This document shows positions 1-9,715 of a stretch of 64,000 nt of DNA, piece after piece. The stretch's first letter is position 1. Every line of letters starts with the position of its first letter. The notes beneath the pieces are model-generated. The model was not told the origin of the DNA. It was given only the letters and a program-made list of their open reading frames with translations, and did no database searches. Both the position numbers and the translations under genes were made by a program. The stretch comes from Chondrus crispus (taxonomy: Eukaryota; Rhodophyta; Florideophyceae; Gigartinales; Gigartinaceae): positions 161,753 through 225,752 of the forward strand of contig NW_005179013.1 of assembly GCF_000350225.1 (NCBI RefSeq). Direction: 5' to 3'.

Positions 1-1594
1 CGGAGCGGATTATATCGATGAGCCCGGCCGAGAGGCGGAAGAGCAGGCCGCGCTCACCGAACGGTTCCTCGCGCCGCACGATCAGCCGCGGGTCGGGACA
101 CTTCGTGAAGAACGGCAGTCACTCGCGAGCGGCGTGCAAGAAGCACAAGAAGTCCAAGACCGCCCATTCGGAAATCATGATCGCGTGCACCAAGACGCGC
201 GTTCGCTCCGTTTCCGCGGATTCCAATCGGCCGAGCGGCAACCAATGTGCCGCCACGTACGCCATGACGCTCGGCGTCGGTACGCACAGGTACTCCGGCG
301 CCTCGAACGTCGACCAGATCGGCGGGAGCCCGGGGTACAGGCCACGCCGCGCGGCGCTGGGCACCGAGAAAAACTCGGTGCTGTGCCACATGTGGAATAA
401 ATCGTCCACCCGGCGCCAGCGCAGCCGACTCTCGCGCGCTGCGTCCTCACCCCACCGCTCTCGGTTCGCCACGCTGTACCAGCTGTCGAAAGACCGCGGA
501 AAGGCCACCAAGCGGACGTCGGGCGCGAGGCCTTCGTAGCGGCGATACCGACCGAAAAGGTTCAGCAGCGAGATGTTGTACTTTTCCTCTCCCTCGCAGC
601 GGACGTAGAGCAAGTCACTGCTCGCCGCAGCCGGCGTCCGACACGGAGCGTGACGCCACCGCGCCTTTCACGCGCCGGCGCGGTTCTCTTGCGCCACGGC
701 ACCGCGTCCGGACGGAGTCTTGATCGCGTGCACCATCGGAATGGCCGCGAGCCTCGCCGCGTCCAGCAAGTTCCGCTGAACGTACTCCTCGACCGTAAGC
801 GGAGGCTTGCGGCCTGCAGCGCGTCGGCGTGCGCGCCGGCGGCGGTGGTCCATCTAGGACCCGGGCCACAGCGACCGTACGAAACCGACGCCGCTACACA
901 GCCAGCCCGGGGTACTCGGGGTGGTGAATACCCGCCCCAGCGACGTTGTCGCTCCCCGTCCGGCCGGCGCAAGCGCTACGCTACTCCACGGGGCCGGCGC
1001 CACGTACGGCGCCTCGGAAGCGGCCCTTGTGAGCGCCGTACCTGCAGCAGGCAGCGGCGACATGGGAGGCGGCGGCAGCTCCACGGGGAGCCCCGGGTCC
1101 GCCTCGACCATTCTTGGAGCCACGCCCGCGAGGGGCAGCGGCGAGGACTGTGTTGCTTGGGTGCCCAGCGGTGGCGAAGCGACCGGTACGGGCGAATGAA
1201 TTGGCGCTTGCACGGGCCCCGCCACTCCAGTGGACGGTTGCAGGCCGTCGCGAAGGCGTCGCCGCGGTTGGAAGGTGGGACCGACCGGCGTCGCTGCCGG
1301 AGCTCGAGGCGGGCTCAACGGCTGCCTGTACGCGCGCACAGCCGGAGTGTCGCGATGACCGTCCATCGGTTGGTTGAAGAGCCGCTGTAGGGGGATGTCG
1401 TCGTCGCTGTGGGAGGAGGTTTCGGAGTTCGCAGGGGAGTGTTGGGGAAGAATTGGGGGGTCAGTGTGGATCACGTGGGGAGAATCGGAAGACGCGCTCT
1501 CCGAATCGGACGAACTCGCAGCGTTATATACCGCCAGCTCGCTGACCAGCCAGGGGGCATGATCGTCCACACGGAGGGGCTTCTGTTCCCGCAT
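1..1594 (-). pseudogene. Broken reading frame of unknown function, running off the left edge
   Basis: One minus-strand frame runs from an ATG at 1594 to the window edge. It is interrupted only by three in-frame stops: TAG at 854-856, TGA at 668-670 and TGA at 119-121. No frameshift is needed, and the peptides on either side of each stop look protein-like. The first ~240 residues are rich in Ser, Pro and Ala and appear disordered. The later part looks folded (Trp-, Tyr- and Leu-rich, ending near the motif CPDPRLIVRREEP). I recognise no family. It begins 93 bp from an LTR (1687-2356) and points away from it. This matches the antisense ORF found just upstream of the 3' LTR in some plant Ty3/gypsy elements (Grande, Retand, RIRE2). 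The retroelement origin is inference; a decayed host gene is possible. Confidence 0.5.
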
Positions 1595-1686
1595 CGTGCG
1601 TGATAGAAGGAAACGTCCGGAACGGACCCGCGCGCTCGAGTAGAGGGTCGCTACGGGGACGTAACGAAAGGTAAGGGGGGAAGGTC

Positions 1687-2356
1687 TGTAGTATAGTGAC
1701 CGGCGCGAGCACGCGGAGGTCATCGGACGGCCGTATACGGTACACACGTGGGCGGCTGTGCCCACGTGTAGCGAGCGCGCGCGCATGCCGAGCGGTCGTA
1801 ATCTGGAGTACGTGTACAGTAGTGCACGTGTCGTCCGAGCGGTAGTCTACGCGTGTTACGTATGCGCGATAGCACACGTGTCGTCCGTGCGGTAGTCTGT
1901 AAGCAACACGCGTGTACAGTAGTGCACACGTGTAGTAGCAGCGTCCGTGCGGTAGTAGCCATTATGGAGCTAGTTTTTAATTGTGTACAGTACCCGGCAC
2001 GCACTAGGCGACAGCTACTGTACTACTGTACTGGGACAGATGCCTGAGGCGTCCCTCTGCGGGGTTAGGACTTGGCACCCGTCCCCACCAGTAAACGGGG
2101 GCAAGCTCGCCCCCGTCCCTTTTGCGCCTACGTACGTCCGTTTTCGGTTGTCTGTCGCGCGCGCTGGCTTTTAACCCGTTACCGGTCGCTCCCGTTCACG
2201 CACCACGGGGCGACTGCGCGTAACCGGCCAGTGAGCCACTCTCTTTTCGCGAGCTCGTCCGATCGGTTCAATTAGCGCGTCGCGTCCGCGCCGCGTGCTC
2301 CCTCGCTAGAGCCTCCGCCTCTCACCCAACCCAGAGCGAAGAGGAGTTATTCCACA
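1687..2356 (+). repeat. LTR (copy A), TGTAGTA...TTCCACA
   Basis: It starts TGTAGTA after a purine-rich run (about 1671-1684, AAGGTAAGGGGGGAAGG-like) that can serve as a polypurine tract. It ends ...GTTATTCCACA at 2356. A diverged copy in the same orientation lies at 48,587-49,159 (TGTAGTA...TATACCACA) and a third at about 27,947-28,476 (...TTGTACCACA). Shared internal blocks include a gggCACC stretch followed by 'cagtaaa..gggg' and an 'aacccgttaccg' block. The polypurine tract on its left makes it the 3' LTR of an element that lies mostly outside the window. Confidence 0.65.
1812..1960 (+). repeat. Three direct repeats inside LTR copy A
   Basis: Three imperfect units, at about 1812-1849, 1869-1899 and 1912-1960, share the blocks GTACAGTAGTGCAC, CACGTGT and TCCGTGCGGTAGT. 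They lie in the upstream (U3-like) half of the LTR. Repeated CACGTG-type E-boxes there could act as an enhancer; that role is inference. Confidence 0.55.
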
Positions 2357-2359
2357 GAT

Positions 2360-2740
2360 TTAACCAATTAAATGCATGCGATCGCTTTGCATTCCGCCTC
2401 CCCTGATTCGACGCATTCCGCTGATGCTGCTCCCTGGCGCGGACGTGATCCTCTGCATGGCCTTTGGGTAGTCTTCCTCACAGAGTGGAGTACCAAAGTG
2501 GCAGTGACCCTCCTGTGGGAGACCTACGACTGCTGGAGGGTTTGGTACTTGGTTCTCCAGCTCATCAGCCTCATCCGACGCCTCGATCATTCGGTTCCCC
2601 TGGGCGGTGCTGATGCAGACACCGAACTGCATTCTCTCCTCGATAAAATAGAGAATGTCGATTGGGACTTGATACCGCGTCAAAATTTCTCTCGTTCCTT
2701 CGTCCGGCAACGCCACTCCTTCTCTCCTGGTCGTGCTCAT
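2360..2740 (-). CDS. Hypothetical protein, possible retroelement fragment
   Basis: Minus-strand ORF of 126 residues if it starts at the ATG at 2740; an in-frame ATG at 2821 adds 27 residues. The composition is protein-like, with the segment ILTRYQVPIDILYFIEER and an acidic middle. I recognise no domain. It begins right beside the LTR end at 2356 and is divergent from the plus-strand frame at 2759. A piece of a gag-like gene is the simplest guess. Nothing in the sequence shows that it is expressed. Confidence 0.25.
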   Translation of the reverse strand: MSTTRREGVALPDEGTREILTRYQVPIDILYFIEERMQFGVCISTAQGNRMIEASDEADELENQVPNPPAVVGLPQEGHCHFGTPLCEEDYPKAMQRITSAPGSSISGMRRIRGGGMQSDRMHLIG

Positions 2741-2758
2741 CGTGGTGCGGGGGACTAA

Positions 2759-3478
2759 GCTTGGTTTAACCCCTGGACGGGGTCGCGATGTTTTTGCGAC
2801 GAGGCCCGTCTGAGTCGACAATATGGAAGTCAGACGCCCGTTCCGGTTAAGATTCCCGTCTTCCTTGCGGATCCCGGCGAGCGCAACCTCTGTCTCGGCG
2901 AGCCTTTGCGTTCTCGCCCTGTGTTACCGGTCTCACCGACTTCACTTCCTGTCGATCCAATCGACCCCAATCTTCCCGTGAATGCTCCAATAAGGGCGAC
3001 GAAAGCCCCTGTGTGCATGGGGGTCAAATCCCCTTTGCAGTCCTATTTACCTCCAGTGGCCAGGTGTCAACCTCCATCAGAGACGAGAGAAGTCCCCTCG
3101 TCAGCTAGCCGGACTGAAAGTCTGTCCGTGCGAGCAGCCCAAGAAAGGAAGAGAACTTCTTTTTCCCTTACCCCCTCGGTTCCTTCTGCACCGTCTTCCC
3201 CTGTGCACGTCTCAGCTCGTCCCCCTTCTTCTGCGGCTGTTACGGTTGCCGCCGCCTTGTCACCAATCGTCGACGCAGTCCAATCGACCAGGGGAGGTTC
3301 GACCTCCCCGTCCTCTCCAGATGTTATCAAAAAGAACGACGACGCTGCCAGCGTCTATCGCACATTGCTCCGTGCTCACGGAATAAACGAGGGGGCTCTT
3401 GGAGGAACGTCCCTCGCTGACCTGCGCTTACTGGCGCAGCTTGTCGTCTCAATTCCGAAGGAAAACATCCTTGGGTGA
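2759..3478 (+). CDS. Hypothetical Pro/Ser-rich reading frame, no ATG near its start
   Basis: An open frame of 239 codons runs between the stop at 2756-2758 and the stop ending at 3478. It has no ATG before about codon 88, so it is probably a fragment or needs an upstream exon. The peptide is rich in Pro, Ser and Val and ends with a more folded-looking segment (VYRTLLRAHGINEGAL...LADLRLLAQLVVSIPKENI). I recognise no family. Its low-complexity make-up and retroelement neighbours suggest a gag-like remnant, but I cannot exclude a host gene. Confidence 0.25.
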   Translation, partial: AWFNPWTGSRCFCDEARLSRQYGSQTPVPVKIPVFLADPGERNLCLGEPLRSRPVLPVSPTSLPVDPIDPNLPVNAPIRATKAPVCMGVKSPLQSYLPPVARCQPPSETREVPSSASRTESLSVRAAQERKRTSFSLTPSVPSAPSSPVHVSARPPSSAAVTVAAALSPIVDAVQSTRGGSTSPSSPDVIKKNDDAASVYRTLLRAHGINEGALGGTSLADLRLLAQLVVSIPKENILG

Positions 3479-6400
3479 ATCGTCCCATTGACCCATTGCC
3501 GATGGTAGCGTCTCGCCGATCCATGTTCGGATCATTGTCCTCTGAGGGTGTCGTCTCATCGTCCACACTTCCCTTCGTTCCACCGAAAATAAATTGCATT
3601 CCCTTTTCCTATCAACTTCCTCCTCTTTTTGCATTTTTCTTCTCTTTATCCAACACGTACGTCATCCTTCTCCTCATTTTCATTTTTCTCCTCTTTATCT
3701 AACGCTTTGACGGGGCCCACACGCCCCCCCTCAAGAGCGGAGCCCGTGGCTCCCTCCTCATTCGTCCTCAAATCTGCATCACCGACGCCCCGTCGAGGTG
3801 ACGCTCTGATTGCGGTGTTCTGGTGTGGTGGGATAAATGCCTCTTCTTGTGACTTACATCCCGCATACCTCCTCTTTATATATTTTTCATGCGTCTCCGC
3901 AAGGCATACTCCCTTAAGAGTACGCATTTATCTTCATTGCTGGGGTCTGTGGCTCCTGTTGCCTCTAATAAGGCTCCTCTCTTTCATCCCCATCAGGCGG
4001 TCTCCTTGTTCGCCCAGTTATCTCGTCGAGGAATATATTAATGCGTGATTAGGGGTTCCCTTTGTCCTATGAACCCGCCTCGTTCAGTATCCCCTGCAAT
4101 AGCTTCCATCCTGTGTCCCATCTCCTTTGTACTTTGAGTGCGAATCCTCATGTCGCCTCGGCGTCCCCTTTTTTGGTAACGTTATGACGCCGTGGAATCG
4201 GAACGTCTGTGGTTGTGTGGGTCGTGTTCTGTCTTCACAATCAAGAAGTAAAATAAAATAAAGAGGCACAGGAACGTTGGGCAATAAAAACATAGGAAAG
4301 CAGTAAGAGGGTCAATGTGCGAGACAGTAAAGGAAGTAAAGGAACGATGTTGTTTCGGCAGTTCGCTTGGGGTAACAACAAGAACGTGAGCTTGACGTCG
4401 TCAGTCGCGTCAAGCCACAGCTCTGTCATTGGTAATGAGCTCCTCGATCGACGATCTCTCTACTCCGGAGTTGCTCTCCTCGTTTTGGTGCTCCAGATCG
4501 TTCGTGTTGGAAGGTGGCGCGAGACTCTCGATTGCCTTCTCGATAAGACGTCACAAATCAGTCCTCGTTGACATGAGGATTACCATTTCTCTGCTCTCTC
4601 TTCTCCATTTTTTCAGCTGTCTCGAACAGGTAGGCGGGTCGCGAGAACAGAAGCTCGTCGTGTTAGGCAGGGGGTCGGTCGTCCTTTGCGGACGTACGGA
4701 ACTCATTGGACATGGCCATACCGACGGCGGCATTGCGTCTTGCTTCGTGGAAGAAGGCTCCCGCTCGTTGAGTGTCTTGCGCGATGGCTCACGACGATGT
4801 GATCGGGTGACCTGGTGTACTTGTGTCATGGGCTGTAGCCAGCGCTCCTCTATTTTCGTGCGACCAACAAGTACTGTTTCCCCTTAGCTTTTTCATTAAA
4901 TTTTCGAGGGTTGCCCCCTTGGTCCATTTTCGGCTTTTACCGCTTGTCCAGCGTTTTTCTGACGACCTGTAAGTATTTTCCTGATTAAATTACGCGTCCG
5001 GAGGGCGGATCTCTGATCCAAGCGTCCTATATCGTGCGCGTGATCGTGTCTCAGGAGGTATTTGACCTCAGCCTGAGACTACAGTAAATTTTCGTTTTCG
5101 TGGTGCGACTGCGGCGGCTCTTGCGTTCTTGTGAGGGGGGTTTCAGATAAAATCGCCCAAGTCCTTTCTTTCCCTGCTCCCCACTTCCTGTGCTCACGAT
5201 ACCGGCGTCTATCGTTACTCTCCCTCCGCGTCGCGGTTCACATCCTCCACGTCCTCTTGCTTCGACTCGTTCACATGCGTGTGCACGAGCATTTTCACTG
5301 CTTCTTTTCCACACCTTCTCGTTTGGCTTGAGAGTTACCTGCTCGCCAGCCTGAAAACGCCCCTTCTCACTGACGGAGCCCTGTCGTCTGTCACTCTTCT
5401 TCTGAACAGCAAACCGATACATCCCCGACTGGGGTACCGCGCTTTTTCCGTCACTTACACGGTTGTAGCTGCGTCCCGCTCTCTTCTCTCGGATTTGCCT
5501 CTTTGGCATCGTCTTCTCGTATTTGACCGACCTTGGTCTACGCGAAAACTTCCGTGAGCCTCTTCATCACCCCTACTCTCGGGATAGCGGCCTTCGTCAC
5601 GACTAGAATTAAACATGAGGTTTCTGCTTTCGGGAACAACTTTGCCTGTCCTTCGATGTCAAATCCTGGTACTAATTTTTCTCCGGGTCGTGGGGTCTTC
5701 TTTCTTCTTCGCTGATGGCTTCACCTGAATCCTTCACGGCTCTCCCTCCTTCCACGAATGTTTCGTGCCGTTCCCCTTCACGGTTTCTTTCTCTATTTCG
5801 TGAACTTAACTAAATTGACTACCTCGTCGATGAAAACGTACACCTATGTTCCCCATTTTTTGTGAGGGATCTACTATGTTCACCTAACTTCCCTTATCAA
5901 TCAGCAGGGGACCTCTTTCTCAAGAGGCGTCGCTTCCCTAGTGGGTATGACGCAAGTGCAAGGGCACGACCGGTGATGTTGTGCATGAACAGGACTTTCT
6001 AAGTCCCTTTTAACAGTCCTTCCATTTCCAGTTCATTGACACCACCTGGAGCACGTCCGGTCGTCGGCTCCCTGATCCAAGCGTCTCCTTTCACGTGAGT
6101 TCTTCTCCTTGGTGTCGCGTCTTCCGGACGTGGTCTGGAGAGGCTTCGTCGTCCTAAAAAAACAAAGTAAAAAAGAACAGACACATAACATAAAAAAACG
6201 CAATGAAAAAGAAAGGAAGTTATTGTTGTAAACTGGTGAGTTCGCCGCTCGTGAATATGTGCGTTCGCGGGTGTGTCGTTCCACATAGTCTGATCGACAT
6301 TGTCGTCTCGTCGGGATGATCCGGCATCTCTTCTGGCGACTTCTCATATTTACGTAGACAGGAGCATTGTCTCCGCGCAGGAATGCTCTCTTGAGGTCAA

Positions 6401-6912
6401 CATTCGTCTCTAAGCTTGTCCAGCCTGATCAACACATTCGAAGCGAGTTGGCAAGGCCACCGGCCAGTGTCGTGATTGACTCCCTATGTTACCTTGTTTC
6501 TGGGCGGCTTTCGTTTTGATATTGCTGGCTCGACAGTTCGCTTTCGACACCCGTTAATTTCTCAAATAAATTCCGCTTCACGGGCGGGTTGACCTCTAAT
6601 CCTCATCGTAATATCACGTGCGTATGGCGATTATTCGTGTGCGTCCCGAACGCGTGTATGGCGTCATCCGAGACTACAGTAAATGTTCCGTTCCTTGAAG
6701 TGTCGATGCCCGTCGACTCGGGTCTTATACGGGGTTTGAGGGGAAGACTCCCTACGTTATCTCGTGTCTCTTCTACGCCTCCATTTCTGCCATTTTGACT
6801 CCTGTGATTACTATCACCTTTATCGTTGCGCTGCGATTTCGATACCAATCACCACTCGCAAGTATCCTAACGGGGGTTAAACCGCTCGTGCGCGCGCGGC
6901 TTGCGGTGGCAA
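3479..6912. other. Pyrimidine-rich region without a gene I can support
   Basis: The plus strand is T- and C-rich. A short CT-rich direct repeat lies at about 3617-3705 (two blocks ending in CTCTTTATCYAAC). Only short, low-complexity frames are present. Two places on the minus strand, near 5,000-5,040 and 6,050-6,090, can be read as DAWIR followed by D/E-P and a G-R, around a shared CTGATCCAAGCGTC. This suggests two decayed copies of one retroelement segment. The stretch lies just 3' of the chromodomain of the gypsy element on its right and may include its 3' untranslated region, but I could not find an LTR. Confidence 0.4.
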
Positions 6913-7134
6913 TCATAACTTCTTGCTTCGGAAATATCTCAGTACTGCGCTGCGCGGTAGTTGTGCGACCGGTTCCCACGTCGCGTCCTTGATGTCATAG
7001 CCATACCATCTTACCTTGAGAATTAATTTATCCTCTTGATGCCCGTGATCGATGATCCTGTCGATCACGTACTCCGCGTCTACGTCCTCTTCTTCACGTG
7101 AGTTTTTTTCTTCCCCCTTCCGAAGGTTATGCAA
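6913..7134 (-). pseudogene. Chromodomain (C-terminus of gypsy integrase)
   Basis: This 73-residue frame contains VDAEYVIDRIIDHG, then LKVRWYGYDIKDATWEPVAQL, the classic chromodomain signature with aromatic residues Y, W and W. In chromoviruses this domain binds histone marks and guides integration into heterochromatin. It is separated from the integrase frame (7183-8418) by a stop and a frame change, so it is probably no longer joined to it. The chromodomain of the second gypsy copy is cut off right at its start (33,393). Confidence 0.85.
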
Positions 7135-7182
7135 CTCGTCTCGCTCTTCCGAACCTCCGGTCTCTTGTATGTCTTGCCGGGT

Positions 7183-8418
7183 TCATGCTGTTTGCGAGTC
7201 GCTAACTAAATTGTCATCGTATACCTGTGGCGGCGCGTCTATCTGGGGACTGTCCTCATCATCGACAACGTTATGTTCTTCGTTGTTTTCAGCCCCATCC
7301 TGAAACTGTAGCGCCTGTCGTAGACCCGTTATCGGCACATGGTCCATTGGACTTGGGGCAAGTTCTACTCGATCGCTTGAAACGCGTTCCTCTTGATCTC
7401 CAATGGCGATGACAACCGTATGTTGGTCCGACCTTTTAACCTGATAAGGTCCTGTGGCAACTTTTGCAAGCTTGTGTTTCGGTTCGCTCGCCGTGCCTTG
7501 CTCCTTTCGGAGGAAAACGTACGACCCTGCGGGGATGTCATACTTGGGCTTGCGAAGTCTTGCATCGAAATTTAGCTTGTACCGAGCTTGTTCTTTTCGT
7601 AGACTCTTGTCGGTGGTTCTCATTAAACTTTCCAACCACGACTGCCACTTCAAGTGGTAGGCTCGAGACGAGCTGAAATGTTCCAATTTCGGCTGTGTTT
7701 GGAGCGCGATACTTCTCGGTGCCAGAGGTAATACTAATTCGAACGGGGAAATGTTTGTGGTTCGGTGAACCTGAGTGTTGTATGCAAACGTTACCGCGTC
7801 GCCAAACAGGTACCAATCCTTCAGATGTTCTCCGACGTATTTCCGCAGTGCGGAAGTGAGCGTGCGATTAAATATTTCGACTTGGCCATTGGCTTGCGGG
7901 TGGTACGTAGTCGTGAAAACATTGCGTGTACAGAGAATTCGGCATACGTTCTGAAAGAACCGCGCTGTAAACTGTGTCCCATTGTCGGACAGTAGCTTGA
8001 CCGGCGGTCCGTACACGAATACCCAATGGTAAATGAAGTCCTGCGCGATGCTTGCAGCTGATATTTTCTTCAACGGTACGGTCCGTACAAGTTTTGAATA
8101 TCGATCGCTGATCACCAGGATGTACCGATTTTCTCGTTTAGTTGTAATTGGCTCACCGAGGATGTCGATGGCTACAAACTCCAGCGGAGCTTCTGGTGTA
8201 AATAGCTTCATTTGCTTCGTGTTTCTTCTCAACTTCAACCTTTCCCGCGCGCATGCGGCGCAATTCTTCGAAACTGTGTAGCAGTCTAGGGCCATTGAAG
8301 ACCAATAAAATTGTCTTGTTAATGTCTTGTACAGTTTCCTACCTCCCGGGTGTCCCGCCAATTTTGCGTAATGGCTTAACCAAAGGACCCCGTCCCTTAA
8401 TGATTGTGGTATTACCAC
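7183..8418 (-). pseudogene. Gypsy integrase, H2C2 zinc finger and DDE core
   Basis: A frame of 411 codons. Near the N-terminus is the HHCC zinc-binding region (HYAKLAGH, then NCAACAR). The core follows, with first Asp in VAIDILGE, second Asp in LLSDNGTQF, and Glu in the segment after YHPQANGQVE. The GPY/F-like C-terminal module includes GPYQVKRSD. All three catalytic acidic residues appear present. The frame joins the RNase H frame only through a shift at 8,412-8,418, so the polyprotein is broken. It would have inserted retroelement cDNA into the nuclear genome. Confidence 0.85.
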
Positions 8419-9221
8419 TTGTACGAACTCTGCCGCTGTACGGCATAGAGTTCCTTCGAGTTCCTCGGCCTCCGTTGTGAACGTGCGCGTTTTCCGGCGT
8501 CCATTTCTTCTTTGATTCGGCTGCAGAAGGGGTCGACGGCTTTCTCGCGAAGAAGCTCCTCCGGAGCGATGGCTTGGAATTGATGGAGGCGATCAGAGGC
8601 GGGGCCCTCCTCGAGAGCGAGGATGTTGTCAAGCCGTTCAAAATCTTCTTCGTCGTCTTCTGTAGCGTCGTCCGGTTCGACCATGAAGCATGGAATGTCG
8701 TCGTCGATTTCGTCCACTGTGTCTCCATCGGTTATCAGCGTTGACAAGGCGTCAGCTTGGCTGTTTGTCTTTCCTTTCTTGTCTGTAATTTCAAAGTCAA
8801 ATTCAGAGAGGCGGAGCCTCCATCGGATTAATCTCTCGCTGGGGTCGGTTACGTTCATCAACAACCTCAATGAGGCATAGTGGATATGCACAATGAAGTG
8901 CTCGCCATATAGATATGGTCTTAAAGTCTGTACGGCCCAAATTACCGCTAGATATTCTTTTTCTGATACAAAATAGTTTCTCTCGGCTGCAGCTAACGTT
9001 CTTGAAAAGAACCCGATGAGTTTACGTTGCGCATCCGGATGCGTTTGAAATAATGCAGCGCCGATTTGATAGTCGCTTGCATCGGTGTCTACCGAGTATG
9101 GTAGGTCCTTCTTCGGCAGCGCCAACAGCAGTGTTGCCAAGATGGCGTCCTTGAGCTTATGAAAAGCTTTTTCGCACTGTTCGTCGAATCCTTTCAACTG
9201 GATCGGTTGTCCCTTCTTCAA
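8412..9221 (-). pseudogene. Gypsy RNase H and RT connection
   Basis: A frame of 269 codons. It starts in the RT connection (GFDEQCEKAFHKLKDAI), then gives RNase H with Asp in VDTDASDYQIGAALF, Glu in SEKEYLAVIWA, and HYASLRLLMN where the related copy has HTDHASLRWLMN. One catalytic Asp of the usual TDH motif has therefore become His-Tyr, suggesting loss of activity. Upstream on the same strand, RT sequence continues to about 9,715 with stops. Confidence 0.8.
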
Positions 9222-9715
9222 TAGTTGGTTTAGAGGATGTGCAATTTTCGCATAATGCGGAACGAACCTGCGGTAGACATTGCGAAGTCCCAGGCAGCTT
9301 CTGAGCTGTGTCTACGTTTGAGGGTACCTCACTTGTTCCAACGCGGCGGTTCGCGCGACATCAACCTCCAATGTACCTGGCCGAACGACATGGCCCAGGT
9401 ACTTGATCTTTTCGACGAAAAATTCGCACTTGCAAAGCTTGAGCTTCACACCTGCCTTCTACAATACAGACAGTATTTCGTTAACGTGGACGACGTGCTC
9501 CTCCCAGGATTTGCTGAAGATGATGATATCATCTAGATATACAAGACAGCATTTCTAACGGAACGGAGAGAGCAGGATATCCATGGCTCTCTGAGACGTC
9601 GCTGGCGCGTTGGTAAGCACGAAGGGCATTCTTGAGAATCCGTACAAACCTGAGTGACACGAAAATGCGGTTTTATCGCGGTCGCTTTCGGGAATTGGCA
9701 TTTGCCAGTACCGTA

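Larger units (their letters stand above)
6913..9715 (-). mobile_element. Ty3/gypsy chromovirus, 5'-truncated, decayed
   Basis: Reading on the minus strand, the order is the end of reverse transcriptase (YLDD near 9527-9538), RNase H, integrase, chromodomain. This is the Ty3/gypsy chromovirus order. Homology with the second gypsy element (33,391-41,042) stops abruptly near 9,715. There the palm motif YWQ.PIPE is preceded by unrelated sequence, so gag, protease and half of RT are missing. Frameshifts and stops break the frame, for example a stop near 9,470 and a frame change at 8,412-8,418. I see no LTR on either side. Confidence 0.85.
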
